From assembly GCF_030867145.1 (NCBI RefSeq), contig NC_134417.1, positions 12,191,577 to 12,255,576 of the forward strand: a stretch of DNA of 64,000 bases, given 5' to 3'. The DNA comes from Opisthocomus hoazin. Lineage: Eukaryota; Chordata; Aves; Opisthocomiformes; Opisthocomidae. Below are positions 35,401 to 51,000 of this stretch, piece after piece. Made by a program: the position numbers and the translations under genes. Under the pieces are notes generated by a model that worked only from the letters and a program-made list of their open reading frames with translations, was not told the DNA's origin and made no database searches. The first letter of the stretch is position 1. Each line of letters opens with the position of its first letter.

Positions 35401-38400
35401 CAAGGTTTTGCACCACTTTAAATAAGTCAGTTTTAAAATATCATTATTGAGCCAGAATGACTTTGAATAAAGATTGGGTGTAAGTTCTCCAACCTGTTTA
35501 ACTGGGTAGTGCTGAGAATAAACTGCCAGCTGAAAGTAGTTAGCAAGCTTATGCAACACAGTCCTCCAAAGATGGATTGCTTCCCTTTTCCCTTATTCTG
35601 TCTAGCCAGTGCGATTCGATAGGACTTTCTGTTCTGAAACAGTAGTACCCTGTGCCACTGCCTGGGCTGGAAACAACTCTTTCGAGAGCAGAAAAGGAAA
35701 TAACTCATTTTTGTAATCAGCTGTAAACCAAGTGTGGTGGTAGTTACATAATAATTTGAAAAATAATGCTAATGAAGATTTAAATGTAGTTATATCATTT
35801 TCTTGGGAACAGGTCAAGGGATTCAGTCCTATAGCCCTTGCAGATAACCCATTTTCTTACCAAACCCCCTGATGCTACTTGTTTGTGTAGGTGCCACATA
35901 GTGTTCACAGGAGTTACAGAACTGCATCTGCTGAGGTACTGTATAGTCCTTACCAGAACTGGTTCTGAAACTGATTCTGTGGGGTACCTGGGCGTTGTAA
36001 CACTCAGCACTGTACCATGTAACTCCAGGATCCCAAAGTGCCTACTGGAACCATGAGCTTTGGCCTCTGTAACAACAAGACTTTGGCATACATAGACTTT
36101 AGAGTCCAGATGAGTGAGAATTCACTGAAGCTGCAGAGGAATGAGATGCCAAGGGAGGATGGGAAGCAGAAGTACCTCTACCTGTTTAGCGCTCTGCTCT
36201 GCCAGGCACTCTCATCAGTGGTTCTACCTCTTCTTCGGATCTTGAACTGGAATCTGGTGTTAGACATCCTCTGTGAAAATAATGCCTCCTCCCCATAACT
36301 CCAGATGCCTGTTGGCCTGGGGGCTGGAACACATTCAAAAGACTTGCTTCAGATTTACTCTGCCTGATTCAGAGTTGCAAGTTAAACCACTGCCAGGACT
36401 ATGTGCCATTCTGTGGTGGATCTTTGCAGGTCCTATCTGTTAATGTTATTACTATTACTAATATTGTTGTTTACCCATTTGGACACTGCCTTGAGCCTCG
36501 TTTTCCTCACATGAGGCACAGACAAGCTTTAGAGTCCATTCTTCTCTCTGCTTTGTTGAGTATTTAACTACTTGGACAAGATACAGCAGCTGTGAGGGGA
36601 GAAACCAAGAGAGATTTGCACCTCAAGGGATTTCCAGAATTCCTTAAAAACTGAGATTCAGCGTCTGATGCAAAGTTTAGCCACCACAAAATGGAGCTGC
36701 CTATGGGGATAGTTCACAACTGAAGGGTGTTATGTCTGCCATTTAGGTTGTTAAGTATCAGCATCTGTAAAATCTTGGAAGCTTCTGACTTTTGGGCACT
36801 TTTTTTTGAATTATAGGACTCTGATATGCTGCTTCTCATACTGTTGTACCTTTAGTTGACTATACTGAAAATGTGTCCTTGAAGTCAATGGTTTTGTTCG
36901 TTTGGGTATATCCTGTAAATTATGCTATAGCTATATGAAATAAGATTAGAGCCCTAAATAAATCAGGACCATAATATATATTTTATTTTACCTCAGCGCT
37001 GCAACCGTTTGAGAAAATTATTTACACAGAGAAACACAAGAATAGAAGTAGTGACTCATGTGAGACATCTATGCAAATCAAGCCAGCATATTCTAAAAAG
37101 CAACAAATAAAATTAGAAAGTCTGTTTAGCCCGTCTGCCTGTGAAGTGGAAGAATAATTTATGGAATTCGATTTACAGTAGTTAGCCAAGAAGACTATTT
37201 GCTGTGAAAAATGCCAGCTATTCTTTAACTTTGTGTTAATCCTCTCTGCTTCCAGTCCAGTGTGGATAGATGCACTGCTTTCTGCAGGCTTAGATGCTTA
37301 TCCAGAAGATCATTGTCTAGTCACGCTAAGGATTTCCTATACTGAAAGTGCCAGGTGTGTGGGGCATAGTATTTTCTAAGAAAGTTGACCCTTTTCCAAT
37401 GTTATAACTGCTTTTATTTTAGTATCCAGATAGACACATTCTCTGTGTGTTTGAAGCTGGACACTAAAAAAAGGCTGGTGGAATCTGTAAGAAAGTTGTT
37501 CACAGCAAACACATAAGAAAAGAAACATAGCTAAGTGAGTATTTTGGAAAAAAATTACCCTAACCAAGTAGGTTTTGCCTGCATTAGGCAGTTCTGCTGT
37601 AGGACTATTTTTGTGTAGTCTTAATGTTACTTTGAAACATTAGGCAAAAGAATCATGCCTTACTTGATGTCTCATTAAAGAGATGGAATAGTGCTCTGCC
37701 AATTAATTAAAAAAAATAAAAAAATCAGATGTACCTGTCCTCCCAAAATGCGTTTTCTCTATAAGCCTTCCTGGACCATTCCTTCACCAACTAAACATCA
37801 TCTGCCTCCTCTGCTTGGGACTCTGCTCCCCAGTAGCCAGGGCTATAGAAAGACGATCATCCTAAGTGGGTCAAACCATTGAGAAAAGCAGGAAAGGAGA
37901 CAGCTGATAGTGTGGGAGACTTTCAGTGGGAACACACAGAGAAGGGGGATGGACTATACAACTGGCTAATTTCCTGCCTTAGTCCCTCTGTTAGACTTAG
38001 ATAAGCCTAATATTCCTCACTTCGCTGCTGAATTGAAGTAAGGCAATTTGTGTGAGTTGTCAGGTCACCATTTCTGTCAGAGATAAAACAAACATCCTGT
38101 GATCTCAAGTGAACCTCCTCCCCACTAGTCTTTTGCCTTTTTATAGTTTCTGTTCCAGATATTTTTCTCTTCCACCATGGCTCTGCTTAACGTACAGGTA
38201 ATAACTTATCTTTTTTTCCACACTCAGAATTGTATCAGAAATTTGTGAATTTAATATACTGCATTGTAACTCAGCATCAGTAAGAACTATCTTGCTGTTT
38301 TTTCACCTTTCTTCATATCTAAACCTGCAAATACTTTAAAAATAACTGTTTGACCTCTGTGATTACTAAGCCTGAAATTTGATTCTGACGTTTTTGCTCT

Positions 38401-41400
38401 ATGCTTTTCTATGTCACATCAACGTTATGATTGAATTAGGTTTGTGGATTACATTGCAAATTTCTTGTGCAGTACTGAATACAGGTTGTTTTTGTGGATT
38501 AGTTATAATTTACTCTAGCTTTTAGAAAAGCAAGAACTGATGCCACTACTTGATATCTGTCCAAAGAACAGCAGGAAACATTCAAGTTTCTACTCTTGAA
38601 TCTAAACATACTCTTTAGCTGTGAGCCGAAACATGTTTACTGATCTACTGCTCGGCTGAAAACATTCTGTCCATTGAGAAAAAAATTCCTTAGTGATGTT
38701 TGACAGTTACTAGAGTATGAGTAAAGCATGAAGATCTATTTTATTTTTCATTGTAGCTTGGATTTATTGTCAGGCGCTAGGTTTGATATTAGAGTTTGAA
38801 TACTTTGCGCATTAAACAGTACAAAATTTTTATCTAGTATTATGCATTTATCATGCAATTAGATGGTATTTGAGATGCATTCCGATTCTCCTATGAAGAA
38901 TGTTTAAATACCTCTACTCAGGAGAGAGATTAAATTAGTACAGTAGTTTATTTACATCTTCATTAAAAAACCTGAGCTTTTAAAATGGAAAATGACTGCT
39001 TGATACTTCATGTGGAATGATACTACTTGTCCTTCCTATGTTCTGAAGTTCATGAGATGTCTTTCACACCGATCAAAGTAACAAAAGCTCATTCCTCTGT
39101 ATATGGCAAATATTACTGCAGCTACAGGTGTGCCATCATGGTAATGGTATAAGGACACAGTATCCTTAAACTTAAAAGAAAAACAAACTTGTCTTCAAGA
39201 AGGTCTTCTTAATCTGGTTTCTAAATGTTACTGGATCAATGTTGCTGATGGCATACAGTATTATCTGCTTTACAGAAATATGACAAATAAAAGGGCAGTT
39301 GAGGAAGACATCACCAACTCTGAGACTCTCATTATGATCTTTGATGAAATTCAGAACCACACCAGAAACTTCAAGATAAGAGAACTAAATCTATCCTACG
39401 ATAAAGATACCTGAAGGTTGCACATTATAGGTATATTGCCCTACTGGTAAGCACAGTTTTATGAGACAAGATGCAAAGATAGCAAAATAGAGAAAACTTC
39501 ATAAAATGCAGATTAAAAGGAGCAAAATATGGGGCTGTGCCACACTCTTTGAAATTTCTTCTAAGTCTAGGGATACTAGGTAAGAACCAGGGCTCAGATC
39601 TATTCAGTTAACGTATGAAGCCTCTATGTGGCAGCCTGATATGCGAGATAAATCAGATTCTCCCAGAGCAGCATTCTGCATAAGCTTCAATCTGTTCAAA
39701 AAGTTGTCAACTAGTAAAGACAAAACATAGTTAAGATTTGTAGTCACCTGAACAATGTAAGAAGGTGCATTTTAGTCACATTTTTACCACCTGTGGCAGT
39801 TTAGAACTAATTTACCTTTGCAGCAGTCTAGTTTAGGGAAAAGATCTCACCTGATGAGAGCTGAAGTGAAACAAAAGCATGGCACCTCTCAGGCAACCAC
39901 ATGTGTTCATCTTGGTTTTCCAAGAATAGCCAAGGCTGGCACTCCAGTTGCAGAAACCAGTGATTCGTTCCCCTCAGAAAACATATACCTCAGTTTTTCT
40001 GCCTTACAGGGAAAGAAGGGTGGGAAGAAAAAAGTAAAAATAATCCATGGAAAGGAAAAAATTCCAACATTAATTTTCAAACAGTAAATCAAATGCTTAT
40101 GTCTATTTTGGGGAATCTAGATAGTTTTAGCTACTGTAAGGTGGTTTTTTGCATAATATTAAAATGTATTTTGTATTTGTGGAAGGAAGATAAGAATATA
40201 GCTCTTAACATTGGCAAGTGTGTGCATTTTGGAAAGGACAGATGCTATTAGGTTTCTCCCCAGTCGGAAGTCCTCTGAAACCATCAGGTTTCCGCATGTA
40301 AGTAGGTCAAAGAAGACTTCTTCCAAAATTTGAACTTCTTAGCTGCAAATAGGAAACTATTCCTCATTTTCATGTCCAAAATGCCACATTAAACCTGACC
40401 TCAAGCTTATGTACAGTTTTGCTTGACCTTTATTTAGAATCCCTTCTGCTAGAAACTTGCCTTTTGTTGTCACTTAAAATATATTTCACTGTCAATGTTA
40501 GTATTTGAAGAGCTTTCAATCCAGTGTAGAGGCACAGTGGAATCCTGACTTCACTGATGTCAGTGGAAATGTTTCCACCTATTTTGATGGCACTAAGGTT
40601 TTCTTCCACCTACTTTATTACATCAATTTCTTTCATTAATCTTTTCCCCCTCTTTTTTTTCCTCTGGATTACAAAAAAAGCATTCTTCTCACAGAGCAGC
40701 ATATGTGTTTGTATATATAGAAGCATTCAGTTTTGCATTTATGCAATGACTGTTTCATTTGTGCAAGTGTGGTGTTCTCATGTTTTCATCACTCATCTTT
40801 ATGAAAGAAATGGTGTTTTTTTGCTTCTCTTCAATTGCATAACATCTGCACAAAAGCAGAATTCTCAAACATGCTTCTTGTTCTGTTATTTCTTCTAAAT
40901 ATCAACCTCCTTTTTTGTAGCAACAACAGTGACCCTGCCTGCAGACAGCGTGCTGTTAGTATAAGAGATGTTCACTAGCCAGTTTCATGGCTTGCTTCTC
41001 TCATGATACCAAATCTGATGAGAAAGTTTTGATAAGAGCGGGAACAATAGCAAAGTAGGGATCTATCAAGTTACTGTTTTCTTTCTTTCCACCATTTTTA
41101 AACATTCTAGTTTTTCTCTCCAGGTAGTCTACCGTAGCACAAGCATTTTCCCCATCTCTGGGCAAGTACTGTTATACACACAACTTGTGAAAAGAAAAAA
41201 AAAGCCTCATAAAAGGCATGAATCATCTTTGAATGCACAGTTACAGGGGCAATTTATTGTTACTACATCTGTAGAAATGGACATCCGGGTCAACAATTGG
41301 TAGCTTAACTACGGCATATTGTGGTTTACTTGGCTGCAAAAAGGGAACAGTAGTATTTATATCTTATGTAATTTTGAAAGAATAAATATTTAATAGTGCT

Positions 41401-44400
41401 TTCAGACCTGTGCTGACAGACCCTACTGATACATGCATTACAGACCTTTGGTTTGAAAATTGGGTCAAAAAAAGCCCAAGTCTGTATGTATTAAAATGGG
41501 TGGAAAAGCTCCCTTTTACTTCAGTGGTGGTGATCACGGCCCATGCAACTTCTGTGAAAGGTACACAGTGAAACTGTTGTGAGCCTGGGACCAGAAGCCT
41601 AAGATCCTTTAACTCGCAAACCTCTCTCAGGTGCTTAAATAGGTGTAGTAGGGGCTTCCTTAAGATTCTTCTTAAAACTTCAGGGGATTTCTAATTCAAT
41701 GGTTCTTGAATATTTTGTGTCTTTTGTGAAATTTACCTCCTAAAACTAGAGCCATTTTTAAGTAAAAAAAAAAAATCATAAAAGTTGTGCAATGTCCTTG
41801 GATTTTATGTCCAAGCAGTATTAACAAAATTAAGACACACAGCAGCAGCATGAAAACAAACTTGCGTACTGTTTTGACATGTGCATCTCATGGAAGGATT
41901 GCTAATTGGTGAAAATGCCAGTTATACAGGAACTGATTCATTCTCAGGAGTGGATGATATCTACTGATGCCACATGGCATAGAATCAATGGTGTGGGAAC
42001 CAGTCATGACCAATATTTAAAGTATCTGGGAGAGATTTCAGTCTTCAAAATAGGTACCCCACAGAAAGAATTGCACTTTTACCCTGTTGTAAGCACAGAA
42101 AAGGAAAAGCTGCTTTTAGGTGAACATAGGAGTCAAGAAAAATAAGAAATTGCTGAAGGAAAAAAAAATTGATGTATCTATATTTTTAATTTTGGTATAA
42201 AGGAAAAATAGTATCTCTCCACTACATAGTGATGCTGGAGAATGAATAGTGACCGTTATGATGGGAGTGATCTGGTTCGATTACTATAAGTGCCGAGTTG
42301 TTTCCTGACAGCTACAGTAGGTGGGCTTTAGGAGAGCCCTGTGCTGGGGAGTATGGTGGTGCTGCCTCTGGGGACACAGCCACAGGGCACAGCTGCTGGG
42401 CTTTCACCAGCTGCATGAGCTATGCTGAGAGAGGCTGGAAAAGGGAGGAGGTGAGCTGTACCGCTATTCTGCCCCTTTCTTCCTACATAATTTCTTGAAT
42501 GTTCCTCTGTGCCCTCATCAGTGAAAAATCTTACTATGCATCTTACAAAAATCATATAGTCTTTTGCCCATTCTTGCCTCCCAAGACTGGAGACATACCT
42601 TACCTCAATATCTGAAAAGCTGTCAGCTCTGTGAGCCAGGACATTATTTTGTTTATGAAATGCCAAAGTTCGTTCTTCTGATTTGTCACTTATCCTCTAG
42701 ATTCAATGACACACTCAGTACTGCTGTCAGAGGCACAACCGCAGCTCCTGCGGGCTTCTCCTGCCAGCCATTACATGAGCTAGCTCAGGCTCTGGTGGCA
42801 ACGCAGTAGCAGAAGTGGGATGCCTGCGTGTGGGCCGTTAGGGAATTTATCCTGGTTTCAGGACAGGTGTTGCACTGCTAGAGGCAAACAGGCTAGACTT
42901 GTCATGGTCGTTAGTCAGATTTAGTAAGATGCAGAAGATGCTCTTGTCTGTCAGGAATAAAGAGCAAGATAAGTTTCATTAACAGGATGTTATCAAATGT
43001 TTATGAAAATCAGAAAATAGGCTGCCATTCACACAAGGTTATCAATTTGCTTTCTCCAGTGACTATTAGTCACAGCCTGTTAGCATTATAGCTTACAATT
43101 TCCTAAGCAGTGGCTGTGCTGGTGGTATATCTAAGCAAAGAATGAGAAACCTCAAGAGACTTTCACTTGAATTGTGCAGAACAACATCTTGTAAAAGTCT
43201 CTAAACAAAATATAAGCTATTAAATGTGTTGCAGCAATGAAGTGCTGATTTGCAAATGGAGGACAACTCAGTGCTTTTCTCAGGGAAAAAAAAAAAAAGG
43301 CAAGGATTTCAGCTACTTTGGAGTTTTCACAGATTACCAAGAGGCAATTTTGTTAATGGAGCAGTGGGCAGCACTTCTCCTTTTCTGCTGTATCAAAACA
43401 GCTATTGCAGAGAAAGGCATTCTATTTTCTGCCACGGAGATTTCTCCAGGTACTGGAGGAAATACCACAGCAGGCTTTTCTGAATCACAAGTTTGCTGGC
43501 TTGCAATTTTCAGGCTCAGGGTGGAGAGCTACATTTAAATATGTGATCCTGTATTTCTCCCCTTATAGATCAGTTCAAAACACAGCAATTGGTTCTTGTG
43601 GGGAAGAACAGGGATAATTACAGTGGTGGTAGACTCTCTGTGTAATTATGGAACTTGCCTTACCGTAGTAAATGGAGAGGTTTTAAATGTTTCAGTTTGG
43701 AGTTTTAGTATATTGTATATGGCTTAACTAATATCTATGAGAAGGGTTTTGCTTAGTTTTTGCATGTATCTAACTCATGTCATTTAGCATGCAGTCACAT
43801 ATGAAGTAGTTTAAAAATACAGATTGTACTATGTGTGTATGTATGGTAAAATCTGTATGTAGCTCTGTAAAGATGCCTCATGACTGGTTTTAAGTGTTGA
43901 AAATGCCATGCTGATGGTTTGACTGAGAAAATGGATGATTCCAATAAAAAAATTAATATATGGAAATAATACCTATTGATTCATGGAGATCTTTTAACTT
44001 ACAGATTGGAGGTCATCAAATTACAATTTCTTCTATGCAGTTGCTGTTATTAAATAATGGTTGACATGCAGCAATTTAGATCAATTAAAAAAAACCCTGT
44101 AGGATGATCAAAAGGGAAGGATCTTACAGATTTATTTTTTTAACCTGTCTACTGCGGAAGCATGACTTATGATGTTTATCCAAGTTTCAACTCTTCAGGT
44201 TTTATTAGACTCCCTTCAGACTTTTCAGAGAAAAATTATTGCCCATAGACAATAGTTGAAAGTGTCTTATGGATGCTGAAAACATTAGATATGGTATCAA
44301 GTAGTTATGTTGCAATCTCAGTTTTAGCAGCAATTTATTAATTAACCTAGGGTCAGATATTCTTGGCCCAAAGGATTGTGAAAAGATGATGAATTTTACA

Positions 44401-45058
44401 AGTATGCTCCTAGAGGATTAGTATTTGTTGGACGTCTACTGCAACTACAGAATATCAGACAAGTGCTTATAGATGGTAGAATAGCAGCTCAAAACCATCT
44501 ACTGACAATAAAGCTCATGGATTTTTTTTATTGTCTACGGATATAGGGAGGCCTAAAAGGCCCAATACTCTGTGCCTCATTGACTTCTCTGGCCTTTGGC
44601 GTGTGCCATGATCTTTTTTCTTTTCCCAGTAAAGCCCCATTTCAGTTTCCAAATTCCTTTAAAGCTAACATGACTGACTAGAGTTTCATCATATGGAGAG
44701 CATGTAATCTCCCTTCATAATTTACTACAGCTTTCCCTTGTTCTGTCTTGTATGCTGCAAGTACATTTTAGCAAATAGTGAGATATATTCTGATTTTTCA
44801 TTTTCTATATTCTTTTGATACCACCAATAAAAAAAGCTGTCTCAGAGTGTCACAGGCATTCTGTAAGATTAAGGGTGTGCGCATCCTCACTAAAACGTGC
44901 ACAAAGAAACCTAGATCTTATGAGATAGCAAAACAAATGATCAAGTTTTCATCTGATATTTCGCTTTTTTCCCTGCATTTAGCTAAAGAGATTATCTGTC
45001 CCAAACACAATAGCGTATCGAGTAGAATGACTTACCATTAACCACAGTCTTTGTTTTG
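32406..45058. other. Long stretch of unique non-coding sequence
   Basis: About 12.6 kb with no recognised gene, RNA or transposon. Open frames are at most 113 codons and scattered on both strands. Short homopolymers occur, for example poly-T around 34,735-34,745. A region near 36,420-36,570 has weak MIR-like wording but is too diverged to call. Possible conserved non-coding elements cannot be judged from one sequence. Confidence 0.5.
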
Positions 45059-45097
45059 AAAAAAAATCCCAAACCAAAACAACCCACCCAACACCTA
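45059..45097. repeat. A/C-rich low-complexity tract
   Basis: A-run followed by CCC, AAACC, AACCCACCC and AACACC units on the + strand. It is the only member of the class in the right two thirds of the window, and the following 600 bp are again A-rich. Confidence 0.75.
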
Positions 45098-48000
45098 AAA
45101 ATCTGATTCAGGAAAAAAACTATCAAAAAGCAGTGAGGAAAATCAACAGTTCTAGCACGAAAACATCAGGCTCTATTGGAAATTTCAACCTGAACCGAGC
45201 TACAGGTTTAATGGCATTTCAGAATCAGGTGAAGATAAAAGACAGGAAAAAAAATAGGTAGGGAAACTGCGATCACAACTGGATACTGACATATGTGGAG
45301 CAAGAACTGGAGAACTGAAGTGATGCAGTGCTTCACAGAGGATGAAAGAGCTTTGAAAGGAAAACCTAAATACTAACTCCTTAACAGTCACTAACGCAAA
45401 CCCCTGTGAAGAGTAACACTGAAGAATTTCAATGAAACTGTAGTGCTGGTAGTAATATATGGTGATTAGAGTTGAAGATTTATTAGATCATCAGGGTAGA
45501 AAGCAGATACCTTTTCAAACAAATGTTTTGGAAAGAATTTTGCCATCCAGTGAAAAGGCTAGTGCTGTGATGAATGCAGAAATATCACTGACCAGTCTCT
45601 TAGAACTGAAGGAAATTTTGAACACTTTAAGGTGCATGTGTTTTGGCTACATACTCAAACTCATTAGATGATTAATCTTAACTCAATCAGTGTGAGAAAA
45701 TAAGCATGCCAAAGAGAAATGTTAAATATATTCCTTAGCAGGAGAGCAAATCAGTCCCCTCAGCACCTGAGAGAGAACAGGAAGAGGTTGACTTCAAGTC
45801 TGTAAATTCCAGCATGGGAAGGATAAAAAAGTGAAATGATGATTAATGATTTTTCAAAGCTTGATCCGTCACTCATGGCTTTTATGCAGATCTACAAATC
45901 ATGATCAGCTGCTCACTTCCAACTGACCAATGTCCTCTTCCTCTGGAAATTGCAATAGTAAGTCTCTAGAATTAACTTCTTGCTGAAAGGTGGCTGTTCT
46001 CATTTCTCACAGTTAATATATCACCTTGTCTTTGTATTGTTGTATTGGTTGGTCTTGGCTTGTAACTTGCAGGTTAAGTTTGAAGCCATAAGTGTCCTCA
46101 GCTTCCCAACCGCTGTAAATTAGCGTGGTCTGGCATTTTGGAAAGAGAGAGTTGGGCCATATATTATTTTAAAATGTCATCATATCTGTGAATAGAGCAA
46201 ATATACATGAACAAATACAGCATTAAATGTAGGCTGCTTCCCCCACAATATATCAGTAATAATTTGCCTTAGATTGTTATGATATATTATTTAATAATGT
46301 AGGAATCTTCAGGGAATACCGAAGACGAGTGAAGTTTTTGCTTGTATTCTCATGTGTTTTACATGCACATTGATGAAATGTCTCTCTCCTTAACATCTGC
46401 CTGACCTCCTTGTAATGTCTGTTCTGTATTCTGTGTGTCCCTACAGCTTACAAATAGTGTATGTATATTAGGTTAAAATCCTAGCACATGCTTAAGATCT
46501 ACATGATGTAAGATGCTCTCATTACTTGGATTACAGATCTTGAAGATGGTTATTCCACTGCGAAAAGACATGTCAAGGTTGTGCCCCTACTCTGCATGAC
46601 TCTGTAAGGAGGGATGGTGGTGTACACTGGGTGCACTAATTCTTTCAGATTTCTTGTGCTCAGCTTGGGTTTACTCTGGCTTTCACAGCAGACAGTCGAA
46701 AAGCATCTCAGCCTCCAGTAGGAATGGACTGTAAACACCACTCTTAATCATTTCAGTGCCAGAAGAGCTCATTTAAGAATAGCTTCTATCATTTTTGTTT
46801 TGTTCTGGGGCAGAAGAAATCAGGACTACTTTTTTCAGCACCTTATGTGAAGGAGGAGCAAGATACTGCATACCGGACAGCTCAGGTATCTACCCTTTCA
46901 CTTGTTAGCGCACAGGCTACCTGTAACCTTGGATATCGTTCCCAGCTAGTGATCGTTATTGATAAACACTGAAGTGTGTGCTGGACCAACCACCTTTCAA
47001 GACTGGCTATTCTTGCCTGGTACCACCATTACATCAGTCTTCACAACCCAGTGAAACAACAGGAAGAAGTCACCAAGGAAAATTCTGCCCTCAGTTACAG
47101 CAGTGCTAATGCAGAATAACTGACTCCATCTGTGCTGGATTTAGCACTTGGAGCAAGAGCTAAGTTATGTCAGGAGTCATATCAATTCCATTCATTCCAA
47201 GGAGCTTATTTTGAATTTTTCATTGGGGGTTTGTTGTTTTATTGACACTAACACAAGGTGGCAATGAATGTGTGCTGTTTTTGCATGTAATTAATCTATA
47301 TGTTTTTCCTATATGCTATTTTCACAATTTCTGTAACTGTAGTTTTAAATTAAAACATAAAATAGGCAGCATAAACACAGAACAAAGAAGTCACCTCCAT
47401 GCTCAGATAACACAACTTTTACAAATGTAATTAACGCATAGTCTAAGGGGACTAGTTGAAATTCTGTGCAGAATAATTATATGCTCTGACCTTCCAAGCG
47501 CTCTGTCATTTACTGCGAAACTTGTTGCTAGAAGATTTTTCTTTCTCCCTTCTTTTGTCTCCATTTCCCTGAAATGTGTGCATTCTAGCAGCAGCCATCA
47601 AAACCACAGCTATTAAGACATAGGATACAGAAACATAAGAATCCAATAATCTCCTGACTGTGTGTGATAGATTGTAGTGCTTTAGAATTAGTCTTGAGCG
47701 ATGTTTCATAGTTTGCGCACAGTAGCTCTAAAAAATGTCTGTTGCTGAGGAGCTTACACCCACCTCTGTAAGCATCTAGAATCCAAATTAATGATAACAG
47801 GAATTGTTCATACGTCAGAAGAAGAAAAGAATGCAAGAAAAGTAATTTCTTTCCTGAAGCAGCCTGTCTCCTTGACTCTGTCAGGAGAAAGAATGCATAC
47901 CTTAGGAAATCAGTCTTCTCTTGTTAATTCCAGTTGAAATGTCTCAAAAATGTTTCTTGCAAGTGTTTTGACAGAAAGTACAGAGAAGGATGAGAGGCCT

Positions 48001-51000
48001 ATTCCACTGGTACTTCAGCTGGAACTAACACAGGAAGGCTTTTAAAAAGGAATATAGTGAGAGGGCTCCACAGTCAAAATGGGAGCTTATGCATTAATAT
48101 CCAAGTTAAAGTAAACCTTCTACATCTGGTAAAATTTAAAGCAAAACAAAATAAAAGCAAGAAAATCTTGCTGATAAATTAAATATATTTAACAAATGGA
48201 AATAAGGACTTAGTCCTCTTCTCCAGAGTCAAAAAAAAAAAGGGCTCACAAAGGCTGGCGCTGACAGCACATGATCTGCTGAGATGAAGTCAGGAAGGGC
48301 CCCATGCACATCAAATGCAAAGCAAATAAGCATTTTAATTCAATCTGTCAAAATTAATTAGAAACAAGATTAAAAAACCCATCACAATCATATGAAGCAT
48401 TAGCTTGCTAATGCTAATTCCTGTTCTGTTATTGTTTGTGATAAACTGAGTCATAGCTATTTGCTTTGCAGCTGACGAACTGCTCTACTCTGTTTTTGTT
48501 CACCTCTGAAAGTTTTGAGTAGAAAATATCTATCTGTAGTGACAAGCTCATAGTGTATCTCCTAGCCATGGGCGGGAGGTTTTGGGGGCAAACTCTTGCT
48601 GATGCATCTGTTGCAGGAACTCTCCTCTGCACCCAGGGAACTGCGGGCCTTTCAGGGAAGGGTTGTGGGAGCGGGTCCCAGGTGTATCTTATGAGGAGCT
48701 CCTGAGAAAGCATTTGTGATGCATTGGTCCTGAGCTTCCAACCTGATCTGATCCATGGCTATTTGCAACAGCTTCCTAGCTGTATTTCACAGTGTACCTA
48801 CTTGGCCTGCAGTAATTCAGGCCATGCACACTCAGGAGCTAGTAGCTCTGGCTTGGCACTGCTCTGATGTGCAGGGTAGCTTTCAGACTGCAGTTACCTT
48901 GCACATGGGGGCAAAGCAAGGATATGCCTGCTTATTAGTGAATGTGTAGCCATTTTTGTTCATTTGAGTGTATTGCACCTGCCACTCTGTGCATGGAATC
49001 GCACCCCAACCTTTCTTTAAGCCTCGTGTCAGGTTTGATCTGACCAATTCAGTAGGGTTATTACCGTAAACCCCATGGTGTGATGAAGGGGTGTTGGGCA
49101 CTCCCAGCAGAACTGCTATGTGTCCGGACCAAGTGTGGTAAGGTTTGGTCCAGGAGCTGTTTATTTTGATCAGACATATCTAATGTTAGGAAACTGTAAG
49201 TGTGTCATTATTGGAATAGTTAAGGTTATTATTCTGTGATGTAAAAAGGGTGGATACATAGATAGAGGAAGACTGAGAAAGCAGTACAAGACATAATGCT
49301 CACTTTGTAGTTGCACCCTTAATGTAAGCATTCATGTATTTATGCTTAAAATATAGGATTTAACTCTTCTAAGTGTAAAAGTAAAAACACCACAATAAAT
49401 ACATGGCTGTCTTGTTGAATCTGTAGCAACAGAGCCTAAAGCAAAAACATATAGAGATGTAGATGTATTTATTACTATATGAGAATTCAAAATAAAAATG
49501 CAGTTTTCAGCTATCCTTTATGTTATTGGAAATATTGCTGAAGATGCATAGTCTAATAAAATGAGCAGAGCTGGCATTTGACACGACAAATCACCTGCAT
49601 TATTAGCCACAAATCTCCTTAGGTTCCTAATTGTATTCCTACGCATGCTAAACAGCGACCTGGGCTGGGAGGAGAGGTATCAGTGAGATAGACACCTTAG
49701 TATCACTGTAATTCGGAAAGGGTTGTGGAGATATTTCATTTCTGCCTTATTTCCTAAAGTGACATGATAAGTTAGGCGTCCTTGTACCATCCCTAACTCC
49801 TTGAGACAGCAGTGAACTCAACCAAAAAATCTTAGCTGCCAGGTGAGTTACTGGCCATTTTTTACATAATAGCCTAAGTGTGAAAGCACTGATCTGGGAA
49901 GAGAAATAATCAGGATTTTTGGTTCCTCTTAGCCCAAGAGGGTTTGAATCAACTGTTTCTATTTCCTAAAAGAATATCCTAGCAGGCGAAATACAGACCG
50001 GCCTGTGTTGAGGCCATGCTTTCTCTATTGAATCCTGCTGCTAAGGCTGTACCAATGTGTCAGTGAGAATGAAAGTGGGGGAAATGACAGCTGAAAAATA
50101 TTATGTTCAATATGGACTACATATGTATACATATATTTTTTTTATTCTTTTTATGCTTTCCTTACATTTTAAGATTTACAGCATCACTGAAATATCTATC
50201 ACAGATAATTAAACATAAAAATTGTATCTTTATATTGGCTCTTTAAATGTGTAATAACCTGTGGAACAATCAGATCCAGAGTTGCTTTTTTTGCATGTTC
50301 ATGGATCATTAACAAATAGCATTTTCTGCACAGCACAAAGTGTAAGTCTCCAGTTTAGCTAGAAGGACCAAGTCCTAAAGACCAATACTATCTTTATTCA
50401 CTCCAGTTCCCACTGATACTGGCCATGAGACAAAGTATCAAAAAGCAGTTTAACTATGTCTTAGCAGACCATATACATGTATTTTTTACATCCCAGTTTC
50501 AATTAAATGTGAATGAACCTGATATGCAGTCATACGTGCAGCAAGTGTAATCATATTTTATGCATTTGAAACTTTTGGATGCCTGTGGCACATGAAAAGC
50601 ACTTTATGGTTACTTGCATTATTGCAGATTTCATTATAATGTAATTCTATATTAGATATTCTATTTATGCAGAATCCAAAAATAGTTTGTACTATGTAGC
50701 AATGCAAATTTCAGTGAATAATCCACAAAGAATTTCAAAACCTTAACCATTTGTGACATGCACTATTCTGTAACTTTAATGAGGACTCAACCTTTGAATA
50801 AATTATACTGGGCTTTTTATGAGTAAAAAACATTTCTGTGCTTCCCCATTAAAGAATGGTCTATCACTTCTTATCTTAATCACATTGAAAATATTAGGCC
50901 TTATCATTACTGTTCAAAATTCCCCAAACTGGTTTTAGATGTTCTGTCAACAGTTAAAGTGTAAATCAGGTTTCTGCTCTAAGGCTGCACTCTCCCCTCC

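Noticed and set aside
36340..36570. MIR-like wording (CCTCGTTTTCCTCACATGAG, TTATTACTATTACTAATATT)
   Set aside because: Only scattered short words agree with MIR; order and spacing do not support an element without a profile search.
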